A program made the translations under genes and the position numbers. A stretch of DNA of 64,000 nucleotides from Streptomyces sp. Y2F8-2 (GTDB taxonomy: Bacteria > Actinomycetota > Actinomycetes > Streptomycetales > Streptomycetaceae): the NCBI RefSeq assembly GCF_014905555.1, contig NZ_BNGS01000005.1, forward strand, positions 124,001-188,000. The letters run 5' to 3'. Of the stretch, positions 41,284 through 50,471 are shown piece by piece (positions within the stretch are counted from its first letter, which is position 1; each line of letters starts with the position of its first letter). The notes beneath the pieces are model-generated. The model saw nothing but the letters and a program-made list of their open reading frames with translations. It was not told the origin of the DNA and searched no databases.

Positions 41284-43092
41284 ATGCAGATTCACGACCT
41301 TCCGTATCCCGACCCGGGTGTGCCGGACGCACGCTCGGGTCCCCGATTCCTGTGGTGGCTCGGCCGGAACCAACTGGGCGGGCAACTGAAGTCCCTGGCC
41401 TGGGGGCTGCTGCACTTCCTTTCCGTCTGCGGGCTGCCGTTCTGCGTCGGTCTCGCCGTGCAGGCCGTCGTCGACCGGTCGGGTGCCCGGCTCACACTGA
41501 CGGGCGGACTGCTCCTGCTGTGCGGGGCCGGCATCGCGCTCGGCGACACCATGCTGCACCGCACCGCGGTCACCAACTGGATCACCGCCGCGGCGCGGGT
41601 CCAGCAGCTCCTGGCGCGCAGGACGGCCCTGCTCGGCTCCGCCCTGACCCGGCGGGTGGCGGCCGGTGAGGTCGTCGCGGTCTCCACCGGAGACGTCGAG
41701 AAGATCGGCTGGTTCGTGGAGGCCGTCTCGCGGTTCAGCGCGGCCGCGCTCACCGTCGTGGCGGTGTGCGTCGCGCTCGTCGTCTACCAGCCCGCGCTCG
41801 GCGTCATCGTGGCGGTGGGCGTGCCGGCGCTGGCGCTCACCGTGCTGCCGCTGCTGCCCCGGGCGACCCGGCGCGCCGACGTCCAGCGCGAGAAGGCGGG
41901 CCGCGCCACAGAGCTGGCCTCGGACACCGTCGCGGGCCTGAGGGTGCTGCGCGGCATCGGCGGCGAGGAGTTGTTCCTGGAGCGCTACCGCCGGGCCTCC
42001 CAGGAGGTCCGCAACGCGGCCGTGGGCAGCGCCCGCATGTGGTCGCTGATCGCGGCGATCCAGGTGCTGATGCCGGGTCTGCTGATGATCGCGCTCGTCT
42101 GGCGCGGTGTACAGCTGGCCCATGATGGGCGTATCGCGGTCGGTGAGCTGGTGACCGTGTACAGCGCCGTCATGCTGCTCACCTATCCTCTGCAGCACTT
42201 CCAGGAGATCGCCATGGCGTACTCCTTCTCCCGGCCGTCCGCCCGGCGTGCGGCCCGGGTGCTGTCCCTGGACCGCGCCACGGACGCCGCGGGCTCCCGT
42301 GAGGCGAGCCTGCCGACCGGGGACCTCTACGACCCGCAGACCGGCCTGCTCGCGCCCGCGGGACAGTTCACCGCCGTCGTTTGCGGCGACCCGGACGCGG
42401 CGGGGGTGCTGGCCGAACGGCTGGGCGGACACCCCGCGGAGGAGGGCACCTCGGTGCTGCTGGGCGGTGTCCCGCTGGACGAGCTGCCGCTCCGGACGGC
42501 CCGCACCGCCGTCCTCGTCCAGGACAAGGATCCGGTGCTGCTGTCCGGCTCCCTGCGCGAACTGCTTGACGTACCCGCCTCCGGTGAGGTCGGCGCCGAG
42601 GAGGCGCTCGCCGCCGCGCAGTGCGGCGATGTCCTGGACGCCCTCGTGCAGGGGTCGACGGACATCGACGACCCGATGGACGCGCGGATCACCGAACGCG
42701 GCCGGTCCCTGTCCGGCGGCCAGCGCCAGCGGCTCGCCCTGGCCCGGTCGCTCATCACGGACCCGCAGGTGCTGGTCCTGGACGAGCCGACGTCCGCCGT
42801 CGACTCGCACACCGAGGCACGGATCGCCGACGGGATCCGCCGCCTGCGGGCGGCTCGCACGACGGTCGTGTTCACCTCCTCGCCCCTGCTCCTGGACCGA
42901 GCGGACCGGGTCGTGCTGGTGCACGAAGGGGAGGTCGCGGCGGTCGGCCTGCACCGCGACCTGGTGCATGCCGAACCCCGGTACCGCTCGGTCGTCACCC
43001 GTGAGACCGACGACGAGGCCGCCGCGCGCGCCGACGTCCTGGCCGAACTGCACGAGCTGGAAGACCTGGAAGAGATCGAGGAGACCGCATGA
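41284..43092 (+). CDS. ABC exporter half A, degenerate Walker A
   Basis: 602-residue half-transporter with six helices and an NBD. The signature (LSGGQRQRLALARSLI near 476) and Walker B (VLVLDEPTSAVD near 495) are intact. Walker A, expected near residue 367, reads VVCGDPDAAGVLAERLGG with no lysine or GKS, and the switch histidine is lost (VFTSSPLLLDRAD near 529). It cannot hydrolyse ATP in its own P-loop site and must pair with the next gene. A Glu-rich C-terminal tail (LHELEDLEEIEE) is unusual. It overlaps the partner by ATGA. Confidence 0.9.
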   Translation: MQIHDLPYPDPGVPDARSGPRFLWWLGRNQLGGQLKSLAWGLLHFLSVCGLPFCVGLAVQAVVDRSGARLTLTGGLLLLCGAGIALGDTMLHRTAVTNWITAAARVQQLLARRTALLGSALTRRVAAGEVVAVSTGDVEKIGWFVEAVSRFSAAALTVVAVCVALVVYQPALGVIVAVGVPALALTVLPLLPRATRRADVQREKAGRATELASDTVAGLRVLRGIGGEELFLERYRRASQEVRNAAVGSARMWSLIAAIQVLMPGLLMIALVWRGVQLAHDGRIAVGELVTVYSAVMLLTYPLQHFQEIAMAYSFSRPSARRAARVLSLDRATDAAGSREASLPTGDLYDPQTGLLAPAGQFTAVVCGDPDAAGVLAERLGGHPAEEGTSVLLGGVPLDELPLRTARTAVLVQDKDPVLLSGSLRELLDVPASGEVGAEEALAAAQCGDVLDALVQGSTDIDDPMDARITERGRSLSGGQRQRLALARSLITDPQVLVLDEPTSAVDSHTEARIADGIRRLRAARTTVVFTSSPLLLDRADRVVLVHEGEVAAVGLHRDLVHAEPRYRSVVTRETDDEAAARADVLAELHELEDLEEIEETA

Positions 43093-44870
43093 TCGGCGTG
43101 GCGCCACCGGCGTACGACCCGGCGGCCCCGACGACGGCGACCACGCTGCCCGTCGGCGCCCCGGAGACCGTACGCGCCTACGTGGCCGAACTGTTCCGCC
43201 GGCACCGCCGCCCCTTCCTGCTGCTCATCGCCGTGAACACGGTCTCCGTGGTCGCCTCGATGGCCGGACCGTACCTGCTGGGCGGGCTCGTGGAACGCGT
43301 CTCGGACGGGGCCCGGGAACTCCGTCTTGAACGCACCGTCGCGCTGTTCGTCGTCGCGCTCGTCGTCCAGGCGGTTTTCGTACGCCTGGTGCGGCTGCAC
43401 GGCGCGGTGCTCGGCGAGCGGATGCTGGCCGACCTGCGTGAGGACTTCCTCGTGCGGTCGGTGAGACTGCCACCGGGCGTCCTGGAGCGGGCCGGTACCG
43501 GCGACCTGCTGTCCAGGATCACCACCGACATCGACCGGCTGGCCAACGCCATGCGCGAGGCCGTACCGCAGCTCGCCATCGGCGTGGTGTGGGCCCTGCT
43601 GCTGCTCGGTGGCCTCACCGTCACGGCCCCGCCGCTGGCACCGGCCGTGCTTGTCGCGGTACCGCTGCTGGTGATCGGCTGCCGCTGGTACTTCAAGCGT
43701 GCCCCGTCCGCCTACCGCTCCGAAGCCGCCGGGTACGCCGCCGTGGCCGCGGTCCTCGCCGAGACCGTGGATGCGGGGCGCACCGTCGAGGCCCACCGCC
43801 TCGGCGACCGGCGCATCGAGCTGTCGGACCGGCGGGTCAAGGAGTGGACCGCCTGGGAGCGCTACACCCTCTGGCTGCGGTCGGTGCTCTTTCCGGTCAT
43901 CAACGTCACACATGTCACCGTCCTGTCCTCGGTGCTGTTGATCGGCGGGGTGTTCGTCCTGCAGGGCTGGATCGGCATCGGGCAGCTGACGACCGGCGCG
44001 CTCGTCGCCCAGATGCTCGTCGACCCGGTGGGGCTGATCCTGCGGTGGTACGACGAGCTGCAGGTGGCCCAGGTGTCGCTGGCCCGACTCGTCGGGGTCC
44101 GCGAGATCGAGCCGGACGCGGGCGACACCGCACTGGCGCCCGACGGCCGTGACGTGGCCGCCGAGAAGGTGCGTTTCGGCTACCGCGCGGGCGTCGACGT
44201 GCTGCACAAGGTCTCCCTGCAGGTGGCGCCCGGCACCCGCCTCGCTCTGGTCGGCCCGTCCGGCGCGGGCAAGTCGACGCTGGGCCGGCTGCTCGCCGGC
44301 ATCTACGCGCCCTGGGACGGCCGCGTCACCCTCGGCGGCGCGGAACTGTCGCGGATGTCGGCCGAGCGGGTGCGCTCGCACGTGGCCCTGGTCAACCAGG
44401 AGCACCACGTCTTCGTGGGCTCCCTGCGCGACAATCTGCTGCTGGCCAGGACGGACGCCGTCGACGCCGAGCTGTGGGCCGCCCTCGGGGCCGTGGACGC
44501 GGACGGCTGGGCGCGTGCCCTGGACGACGGCCTGGACACCGAGGTGGGCTCCGGCGGTCTGGCGCTCACCCCGGCGCAGGCGCAGCAGATCGCGCTGGCC
44601 CGGCTGGTGCTCGCCGACCCGCACACGCTGGTCCTGGACGAGGCGACATCCCTGCTCGATCCGCGCGCTGCCCGCCATCTGGAGCGCTCCCTGGCCCGTG
44701 TGCTGGACGGCCGCACGGTCGTCGCCATCGCGCATCGGCTGCACACCGCCCACGACGCCGACGTGATCGCCGTCGTCGAGAGCGGGCGGATCAGCGAGCT
44801 GGGCAGCCACGAGGAGCTGGTCGCCGCCGACGGGGCGTACGCGGCGCTGTGGCGCTCCTGGCACGGGTGA
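43089..44870 (+). CDS. ABC exporter half B, degenerate signature
   Basis: 593-residue partner half-transporter. Walker A is GPSGAGKST near residue 388, Walker B LVLDEATSLLD near 517, and the H-loop AIAHRL near 547; all are intact. The signature motif is LTPAQAQQIALARLV instead of LSGGQ. Combined with half A, one composite site is consensus (B Walker A with A LSGGQ) and the other is dead on both faces, as in asymmetric heterodimeric exporters. No regulator adjoins it; the cargo is unknown. It starts inside the A stop codon. Confidence 0.91.
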   Translation: MIGVAPPAYDPAAPTTATTLPVGAPETVRAYVAELFRRHRRPFLLLIAVNTVSVVASMAGPYLLGGLVERVSDGARELRLERTVALFVVALVVQAVFVRLVRLHGAVLGERMLADLREDFLVRSVRLPPGVLERAGTGDLLSRITTDIDRLANAMREAVPQLAIGVVWALLLLGGLTVTAPPLAPAVLVAVPLLVIGCRWYFKRAPSAYRSEAAGYAAVAAVLAETVDAGRTVEAHRLGDRRIELSDRRVKEWTAWERYTLWLRSVLFPVINVTHVTVLSSVLLIGGVFVLQGWIGIGQLTTGALVAQMLVDPVGLILRWYDELQVAQVSLARLVGVREIEPDAGDTALAPDGRDVAAEKVRFGYRAGVDVLHKVSLQVAPGTRLALVGPSGAGKSTLGRLLAGIYAPWDGRVTLGGAELSRMSAERVRSHVALVNQEHHVFVGSLRDNLLLARTDAVDAELWAALGAVDADGWARALDDGLDTEVGSGGLALTPAQAQQIALARLVLADPHTLVLDEATSLLDPRAARHLERSLARVLDGRTVVAIAHRLHTAHDADVIAVVESGRISELGSHEELVAADGAYAALWRSWHG

Positions 44871-45258
44871 CCTCGGGCACCCGCCCGGCGGCGGTCCGCG
44901 GCCGACGGCCGGGGATCGGCGGTCGGGGATCGGCGGCCGGGGATCGGCGGCCGGGGATCGGCGGCCGGGGATGGGCGGTCAGGGATCGGCGGTCCGGGCG
45001 GCCGTCGGTCGCCGGGACCGCTGCCGTCGCGGGTGCGCCGGTCCGCCCGCTCACAGACGCCTGCTCCGGCCTTTCCCGGCCGCTGTCCGGCTGCCGTTGC
45101 GCGGGGCCGACGGGGGGTGGAAGGCTGGAGGTGGCACCAGCCCGGGGGACCTGCCGGAACCGTCCGGCTCGGGAGGGCGCGACCCGTCCGAGTGGTTCCC
45201 GGCGTCCGCGACGCGTGCATGGCGGCAATCGGTTCCGTCCCACCACCTGGAGGTATCT
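44871..45258. other. 388-bp intergenic gap with minisatellite
   Basis: No credible gene. The first third holds the 14-bp tandem repeat; the rest is GC-rich sequence without a recognisable promoter hexamer pair. The last 10-15 bp contain the ribosome site of the DUF5709 gene. Confidence 0.6.
44911..44994. repeat. 14-bp tandem repeat, six units
   Basis: Six head-to-tail copies of GGGGATCGGCGGCC with few changes (units at 44911, 44925, 44939, 44953, 44967, 44981; three exact copies in the middle, T for C in the others). The unit length is not a multiple of 3, so it is not a coding repeat. It lies 40 bp after the ABC exporter stop. Confidence 0.85.
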
Positions 45259-45729
45259 GTGGACAGCACCGAGGGATGGGGCGACGACGTCTACCAGCCC
45301 GACGGATCCGAGGTGCAGGACGACGCGGGGCTGCTCGACGCCGAGGACACCCTGGAGAGCGACGGCGTCACCAACCCGCTCGACCGGGGCTGGTCGCCGC
45401 CCGAGCGGCCCTGGGCGGTGGAGCACGTGGGCGTGACCGCGGCCGAGGGGCATCGGGGCGAAACCCTGGACCAGCGACTCGCCGAGGAGATCCCGGACGT
45501 CTCCGTCCCGGACGACGACGGCATCGGGGACTGGTCCGACGGCGACGGGGAACCCCTGGACAACGAGGTCGGCGACGCCCGCTCCGGCCGTCTCGTCGCC
45601 CCGGACGAAGGGGCTCACGAGGACGAGGAGGGCGGCCTGGTCGCCACCGACGTCGGCATCGACGGCGCGGCGGCCTCCGCCGAGGAGGCGGCCGTGCACA
45701 TCGTCGACGAGGACACGCTGCCCGGCTGA
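45259..45729 (+). CDS. DUF5709 family acidic protein
   Basis: 156-residue very acidic soluble protein of the DUF5709 family, with the conserved GWSPPERPWAVEHVGVTAAE and GETLDQRLAEEIPDV segments and a Gly/Asp/Glu-rich C-terminus (GLVATDVGIDGAAASAEEAA). It is predicted to be largely disordered. GTG 45259 has GGAGG 5-9 bp upstream. Its role is unknown; it is common in Streptomyces and often near stress genes. It lies 36 bp before the type-B L31 gene, so they may share an mRNA. Confidence 0.78.
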   Translation: MDSTEGWGDDVYQPDGSEVQDDAGLLDAEDTLESDGVTNPLDRGWSPPERPWAVEHVGVTAAEGHRGETLDQRLAEEIPDVSVPDDDGIGDWSDGDGEPLDNEVGDARSGRLVAPDEGAHEDEEGGLVATDVGIDGAAASAEEAAVHIVDEDTLPG

Positions 45730-45765
45730 ACGCCACCCGCCGCACGCGCCACGCAAGGAGGCCCC

Positions 45766-46038
45766 ATGCAGCAGGACAAGCACCCCGACTACCACCCTGT
45801 CGTCTTCCGCGACCGCGCCGCCGGCTACGCCTTCCTCACCCGGTCCACCGCGACCAGTGACCAGACCATCGAGTGGGACGACGGGGCGACGTATCCGGTG
45901 GTGGACGTCGAAATCTCCTCCGAAAGCCACCCCTTCTACACGGGCAAGGCCCGCACGGTGGACACGGAGGGGCGCATCGCCCGCTTCGAGCGGCGCTACG
46001 CCAGGGGACAGGGAGCAGACGGGGACTCCGGGCAGTAG
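45766..46038 (+). CDS. rpmE2: Ribosomal protein L31, type B (zinc-free)
   Basis: 90-residue L31 paralogue. It starts MQQDKHPDYHPVVFRDRAAG and contains SSESHPFYTGKARTVDTEGR, as in type-B L31. It has no cysteines, so it lacks the zinc ribbon of the housekeeping L31 and can replace it when zinc is scarce. In Streptomyces this type is usually under Zur; I saw no Zur-like palindrome immediately upstream. AAGGAGG precedes the ATG. Confidence 0.93.
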   Translation: MQQDKHPDYHPVVFRDRAAGYAFLTRSTATSDQTIEWDDGATYPVVDVEISSESHPFYTGKARTVDTEGRIARFERRYARGQGADGDSGQ

Positions 46039-46079
46039 GTTGCCGCACTCGTCGAACGGCCGATGTCCCCCGGCCGCCC

Positions 46080-46874
46080 TCAGATGACGTTGAGCGCTGC
46101 CGCGCAGCCCACACCGCCCAGCAGCATGAACGCCGGCATCAGCACCTTCAGCTCGACCCAGCTGCCCGCCCGGAACCGCAGTGCCTTCGGCGGGCCCACC
46201 GGATACCAGCGCTTGCGGCCCAGAGGGATCGGCCACAGGATCGGGCAGCCGGAGACCGTCAGCGCGTCCCCGATGTCGTGCACCAGGGCGCCGAGGACGA
46301 TCGGCAGGCCGAGCCACAGGTAGTGCTGGCCCGGCGCCGTGAAAAGCCAGTCGGCACCGTTGCCCGGTTTGTCGAGTATGCCGGCCAGAATCCACGCGCT
46401 GGTCGCGGCCAGCAGCCACACCAGCACATCGCTGCTCGAACCGCGCGCCGCCCGCCAGAGCAGTCCCTCGATGGCCAGCACCATGTGCGCGAAGAGGATG
46501 GCCAGCACCGTCCAGCGGCCGCCCGTGACGGCCGCCACGGCCGTTCCCGCCCCGATCAGCACCGCCCACAGCCAGGTGTGTGTGAGCGTGCGGTGACCTC
46601 CCGACCGGCGCGCATCGCCCGGCTTCCTGGTCGCCTTGTAGACGGCGTACGACAGCTTGTCGACGATCTCGCAGATCCAGCGGGAGAGGGGTCCGAAGGC
46701 CCGCGAGATGGTGGCCGCCTTGTGATCCAGATCCGGGGCAAGCGCGGCACCGGCGCAGATCAGCGCACCGACGAGAAGGACCGGCCAGGGCATCGGATGA
46801 CCCGACGCTGCGGCCGCCGCTCCCACCCCGAGCCAGGCTGCGGCCCCCGACAGTGAGTGTGCTGGTCCCATCAT
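46080..46874 (-). CDS. YdjM/DUF457-like membrane-bound hydrolase
   Basis: 264-residue membrane protein annotated in this family as metal-dependent hydrolase. Conserved polar residues are GPAHSLSGAAAWL, LAPDLDHKAATISR, GGHRTLTHTWLWA and GALVHDIGDALT, spread between about six helices, where His/Asp would coordinate metal near the membrane. The actual substrate is unknown. The start is uncertain: the ATG pair at 46869-46874 (MMGPAHS, used here) or an upstream ATG at 46961. It is divergent from the helicase gene. Confidence 0.75.
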   Translation of the reverse strand: MMGPAHSLSGAAAWLGVGAAAAASGHPMPWPVLLVGALICAGAALAPDLDHKAATISRAFGPLSRWICEIVDKLSYAVYKATRKPGDARRSGGHRTLTHTWLWAVLIGAGTAVAAVTGGRWTVLAILFAHMVLAIEGLLWRAARGSSSDVLVWLLAATSAWILAGILDKPGNGADWLFTAPGQHYLWLGLPIVLGALVHDIGDALTVSGCPILWPIPLGRKRWYPVGPPKALRFRAGSWVELKVLMPAFMLLGGVGCAAALNVI

Positions 46875-47019
46875 GGCCGCGTCCCGCCCCATTCCTCTTG
46901 TAGCGCTGTCCAGTTGTCCGTGTGCGTCGACGTAGTGTCGGCGCCACAGCGTAGCGTTCATGATCTTCAGGTCGGCAGCCGATTCCCTCATCGGGTGCGA
47001 GGGCAGGCAAGATGGGGGC

Positions 47020-49533
47020 GTGACCCTCATCGATCAGCTCCCGCAGACCGCAGACCCCGACGCCCTCTACGAAGCCTTCGAGTCGTGGGCCGGGGAGCGT
47101 GGGCTCACCCTCTATCCGCACCAGGAGGAGGCGCTGATCGAGGTGGTCTCGGGAGCGAACGTGATCGTGTCGACTCCCACCGGATCCGGCAAGAGCATGA
47201 TCGCCGCGGGCGCGCACTTCGCGGCGCTCGCCCGGGACGAGGTCACCTTCTACACCGCGCCGATCAAGGCACTCGTCTCGGAGAAGTTCTTCGAGCTGTG
47301 CAAGCTCTTCGGCACCGAGAACGTCGGCATGCTGACCGGTGACGCCTCCGTCAACGCCGACGCGCCTGTGATCTGCTGCACGGCCGAGGTCCTGGCGTCG
47401 ATCGCGCTGCGCGACGGCAGGCAGGCCGACGTCGGCCAGGTCGTGATGGACGAGTTCCACTTCTACGCCGAGGGTGACCGCGGCTGGGCGTGGCAGATCC
47501 CGATCCTGGAGCTGCCGCAGGCACAGTTCATCCTGATGTCGGCGACGCTCGGCGACGTCTCGATGTTCGAGAAGGACCTCACCCGCCGCACCGGTCGCCC
47601 CACGGCGGTGGTGCGCTCGGCGACCCGTCCGGTGCCGCTCTCCTACGAGTACCGGCGCACCCCGCTCACCGAGACGCTCACCGAACTGCTGGAGACCCGG
47701 CAGGCCCCTGTCTACATCGTCCACTTCACCCAGGCGCAGGCCGTGGAACGGGCCCAGGCGCTGATGAGCATCAACATGTGCTCGCGGGAGGAAAAGGACC
47801 AGATCGCCGAACTGATCGGCAACTTCCGCTTCACCACCAAGTTCGGCCGCAACCTCTCCCGTTACGTGCGGCACGGCATCGGCGTCCACCACGCCGGCAT
47901 GCTGCCGAAGTACCGCCGCCTGGTGGAGAAGCTGGCCCAAGCCGGCCTGCTGAAGGTGATCTGCGGCACCGACACCCTGGGCGTCGGAGTCAACGTCCCC
48001 ATCCGTACCGTGCTCTTCACGGCCCTGACCAAGTACGACGGCAACCGGGTGCGCACCCTCCGCGCCCGGGAGTTCCACCAGATCGCGGGCCGTGCCGGGC
48101 GCGCCGGCTTCGACACGGCCGGCCTCGTCGTGGCGCAGGCGCCGGAGCACGTCATCGAGAACGAGAAGGCACTCGCCAAGGCCGGCGACGACCCGAAGAA
48201 GCGTCGCAAGGTGGTGCGCAAGAAGGCGCCGGAAGGCTTCGTCGGCTGGACGGACAACACCTTCGAGAAGCTGATCGCCTCCGAGCCGGAGCCGCTCACC
48301 TCCCGCTTCCGGGTCACCCACACGATGCTGCTGTCGGTGATCGCCCGCCCGGGCAACGCCTTCGAGGCGATGCGCCATCTGCTGGAGGACAACCACGAGC
48401 CGCGCAAGCAGCAGCTGCGGCACATCCGGCGGGCGATCGCGATCTACCGCTCGCTGCTGGACGGCGGCATCGTCGAGAAGCTCGACGAGCCGGACGCCAC
48501 CGGCCGCATCGTGCGCCTCACGGTCGATCTGCAGCAGGACTTCGCGCTCAACCAGCCGCTGTCCACCTTCGCGCTGGCCGCGTTCGAACTCCTCGATCCC
48601 GAGTCCCCGTCCTACGCCCTCGACATGGTCTCCGTCGTCGAGTCCACGCTGGACGACCCGCGTCAGATCCTCATCGCGCAGCAGAACAAGGCGCGTGGCG
48701 AGGCCGTGGCCGCGATGAAGGCGGACGGTGTCGAGTACGAGGAGCGCATGGAGCGGCTCCAGGACGTCACCTATCCCAAGCCGCTGGAGGAGCTGCTCTT
48801 CCAGGCGTACAACACCTACCGCAAGAGCCATCCCTGGGTCGGCGACCATCCGCTCTCGCCGAAGTCGGTCATCCGCGACATGTACGAACGGGCGCTCTCC
48901 TTCACGGAGTTCGTCTCGTTCTACGAGCTGGCACGCACCGAGGGCATCGTGCTGCGCTACCTGGCCAGTGCTTACAAGGCCCTCGATCACACCGTGCCGG
49001 ACGACCTGAAGTCGGACGATCTGGAGGACCTGATCGCCTGGCTGGGCGAGATGGTGCGCCAGGTCGACTCCAGCCTGCTGGACGAGTGGGAGCAGCTGGC
49101 CAACCCGGAGGAGATGACGGCCGAGGAGGCCCAGGAGAAGGCAGACGAGGTCAAGCCGGTCACCGCGAACGCGCGCGCCTTCCGGGTGCTGGTCCGCAAC
49201 GCCATGTTCCGCCGCGTGGAGCTCGCCGCCCTCGACCAGATCGAGGAACTCGGCGAGATGGACGCCGAGTCCGGCTGGGACGCCGAGGCGTGGGGCGCGG
49301 CGATGGACAAGTACTGGGACGAGTACGACGAACTCGGCACCGGCCCCGACGCCCGCGGCCCCAAGCTGCTGATCATCGAGGAGGAGCCGGAGCACGGGCT
49401 GTGGCGGGTGCGTCAGATCTTCGCCGATCCGAACGGCGACCACGACTGGGGCATCAGCGCCGAGATCGACCTCGCGGCCTCCGACGCGGAGGGCCGCGCC
49501 GTCGTCCGGGTCACCGACGTCGGCCAGCTGTGA
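47020..49533 (+). CDS. Ski2-like DEAD/DEAH helicase with DUF3516
   Basis: 837-residue SF2 helicase. Motif I is STPTGSGKSMIAAG near residues 48-60, motif II is VVMDEFHFYAEGD (DEFH), motif III LMSATLG, a central GVHHAGMLPKYRRLVEKLAQ, and motif VI IAGRAGRAGFDTAGL. The C-terminal half is the DUF3516 domain found in actinobacterial Ski2-like proteins. It probably unwinds RNA or structured nucleic acid in the cytoplasm. GTG 47020 follows GATGGGGGC. tesB follows 19 bp later, suggesting one transcript. Confidence 0.9.
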   Translation: MTLIDQLPQTADPDALYEAFESWAGERGLTLYPHQEEALIEVVSGANVIVSTPTGSGKSMIAAGAHFAALARDEVTFYTAPIKALVSEKFFELCKLFGTENVGMLTGDASVNADAPVICCTAEVLASIALRDGRQADVGQVVMDEFHFYAEGDRGWAWQIPILELPQAQFILMSATLGDVSMFEKDLTRRTGRPTAVVRSATRPVPLSYEYRRTPLTETLTELLETRQAPVYIVHFTQAQAVERAQALMSINMCSREEKDQIAELIGNFRFTTKFGRNLSRYVRHGIGVHHAGMLPKYRRLVEKLAQAGLLKVICGTDTLGVGVNVPIRTVLFTALTKYDGNRVRTLRAREFHQIAGRAGRAGFDTAGLVVAQAPEHVIENEKALAKAGDDPKKRRKVVRKKAPEGFVGWTDNTFEKLIASEPEPLTSRFRVTHTMLLSVIARPGNAFEAMRHLLEDNHEPRKQQLRHIRRAIAIYRSLLDGGIVEKLDEPDATGRIVRLTVDLQQDFALNQPLSTFALAAFELLDPESPSYALDMVSVVESTLDDPRQILIAQQNKARGEAVAAMKADGVEYEERMERLQDVTYPKPLEELLFQAYNTYRKSHPWVGDHPLSPKSVIRDMYERALSFTEFVSFYELARTEGIVLRYLASAYKALDHTVPDDLKSDDLEDLIAWLGEMVRQVDSSLLDEWEQLANPEEMTAEEAQEKADEVKPVTANARAFRVLVRNAMFRRVELAALDQIEELGEMDAESGWDAEAWGAAMDKYWDEYDELGTGPDARGPKLLIIEEEPEHGLWRVRQIFADPNGDHDWGISAEIDLAASDAEGRAVVRVTDVGQL

Positions 49534-49552
49534 GCACAGGAGCACACCACCC

Positions 49553-50425
49553 ATGACGAACCCAGCCGAGAGGCTCGTCGACCTGCTCGACCTGGAGCGG
49601 ATCGAGGTCAACATCTTCCGTGGCCGCAGCCCCCAGGAATCCTTGCAGCGGGTCTTCGGCGGCCAGGTGGCCGGCCAGGCGCTGGTCGCCGCCGGCCGCA
49701 CCACGGACGGCGAACGGCCGGTGCACTCGCTGCACGCGTACTTCCTGCGCCCGGGCATACCGGGCGTGCCCATCGTGTACCAGGTCGAACGGGTCCGTGA
49801 CGGAAGGTCCTTCACGACCCGGCGGGTCACGGCCGTGCAGCAGGGCCGCACGATCTTCAATCTGACCGCCTCCTTTCACAAGCCTGAAGAGGGGAGCTTC
49901 GAGCACCAGTTGCCGCCGGCCCGCGAGGTACCGGACCCGGAGTCACTGCCGACGGTCACGCAGGAGGTCAAGGAGCATCTGGGCGCGCTGCCCGAGACGC
50001 TGGAGCGGATGGCCCGGCGTCAGCCGTTCGACATCCGCTATGTGGACCGGTTGCGCTGGAGCACCGACGAGATCAAGGACGCCGAGCCACGCAGCGCGGT
50101 GTGGATGCGTGCCGTGGGCCCGCTCGGGGACGATCCGCTCGTGCACACCTGCGCGCTGACGTACGCGAGCGACATGACGCTCCTGGACGCCGTCCGCATC
50201 CCCGTCGAACCGCTCTGGGGGCCGCGGGGTTTCGACATGGCGTCACTGGACCATGCCATGTGGTTCCACCGGCCGTTCCGCGCGGACGAGTGGTTCCTGT
50301 ACGACCAGGAGTCCCCGATCGCGGTGGGTGGTCGGGGTCTTGCCCGGGGCCGCATCTACGACGTCGAGGGTCGCCTGCTCGTTTCGGTCGTCCAGGAGGG
50401 ACTCTTCCGCCGGCTCGAGCGGTGA
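49553..50425 (+). CDS. tesB: Acyl-CoA thioesterase II
   Basis: 290-residue double-hotdog thioesterase that hydrolyses medium and long acyl-CoAs. Family marks are QRVFGGQVAGQALVAAGRT, SLHAYFLRPG, the catalytic Asp in SLDHAMWFHRPFRADEW and the C-terminal LVSVVQEGLFR with the catalytic Gln. Full family length. It follows the helicase by 19 bp. The acyl-CoA carboxylase at 19934 is too far away to imply a common pathway. Confidence 0.93.
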   Translation: MTNPAERLVDLLDLERIEVNIFRGRSPQESLQRVFGGQVAGQALVAAGRTTDGERPVHSLHAYFLRPGIPGVPIVYQVERVRDGRSFTTRRVTAVQQGRTIFNLTASFHKPEEGSFEHQLPPAREVPDPESLPTVTQEVKEHLGALPETLERMARRQPFDIRYVDRLRWSTDEIKDAEPRSAVWMRAVGPLGDDPLVHTCALTYASDMTLLDAVRIPVEPLWGPRGFDMASLDHAMWFHRPFRADEWFLYDQESPIAVGGRGLARGRIYDVEGRLLVSVVQEGLFRRLER

Positions 50426-50471
50426 CGGCACGCCTGTCCCACGCCCGCGTCGGCCGGTCCCGGGACGCCGG

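Noticed and set aside
45730..45766. Zur box before type-B L31
   Set aside because: The 36-bp gap to DUF5709 contains only a ribosome site; no Zur-like palindrome is visible, though one could lie upstream of DUF5709.
44791..49860. A minus-strand open frame of about 1689 codons spanning the ABC, DUF5709, L31 and helicase genes
   Set aside because: It is antisense to several well-recognised genes, its translation is rich in Arg/Gly/Ala/His and has no domain, and very high GC makes such frames common.
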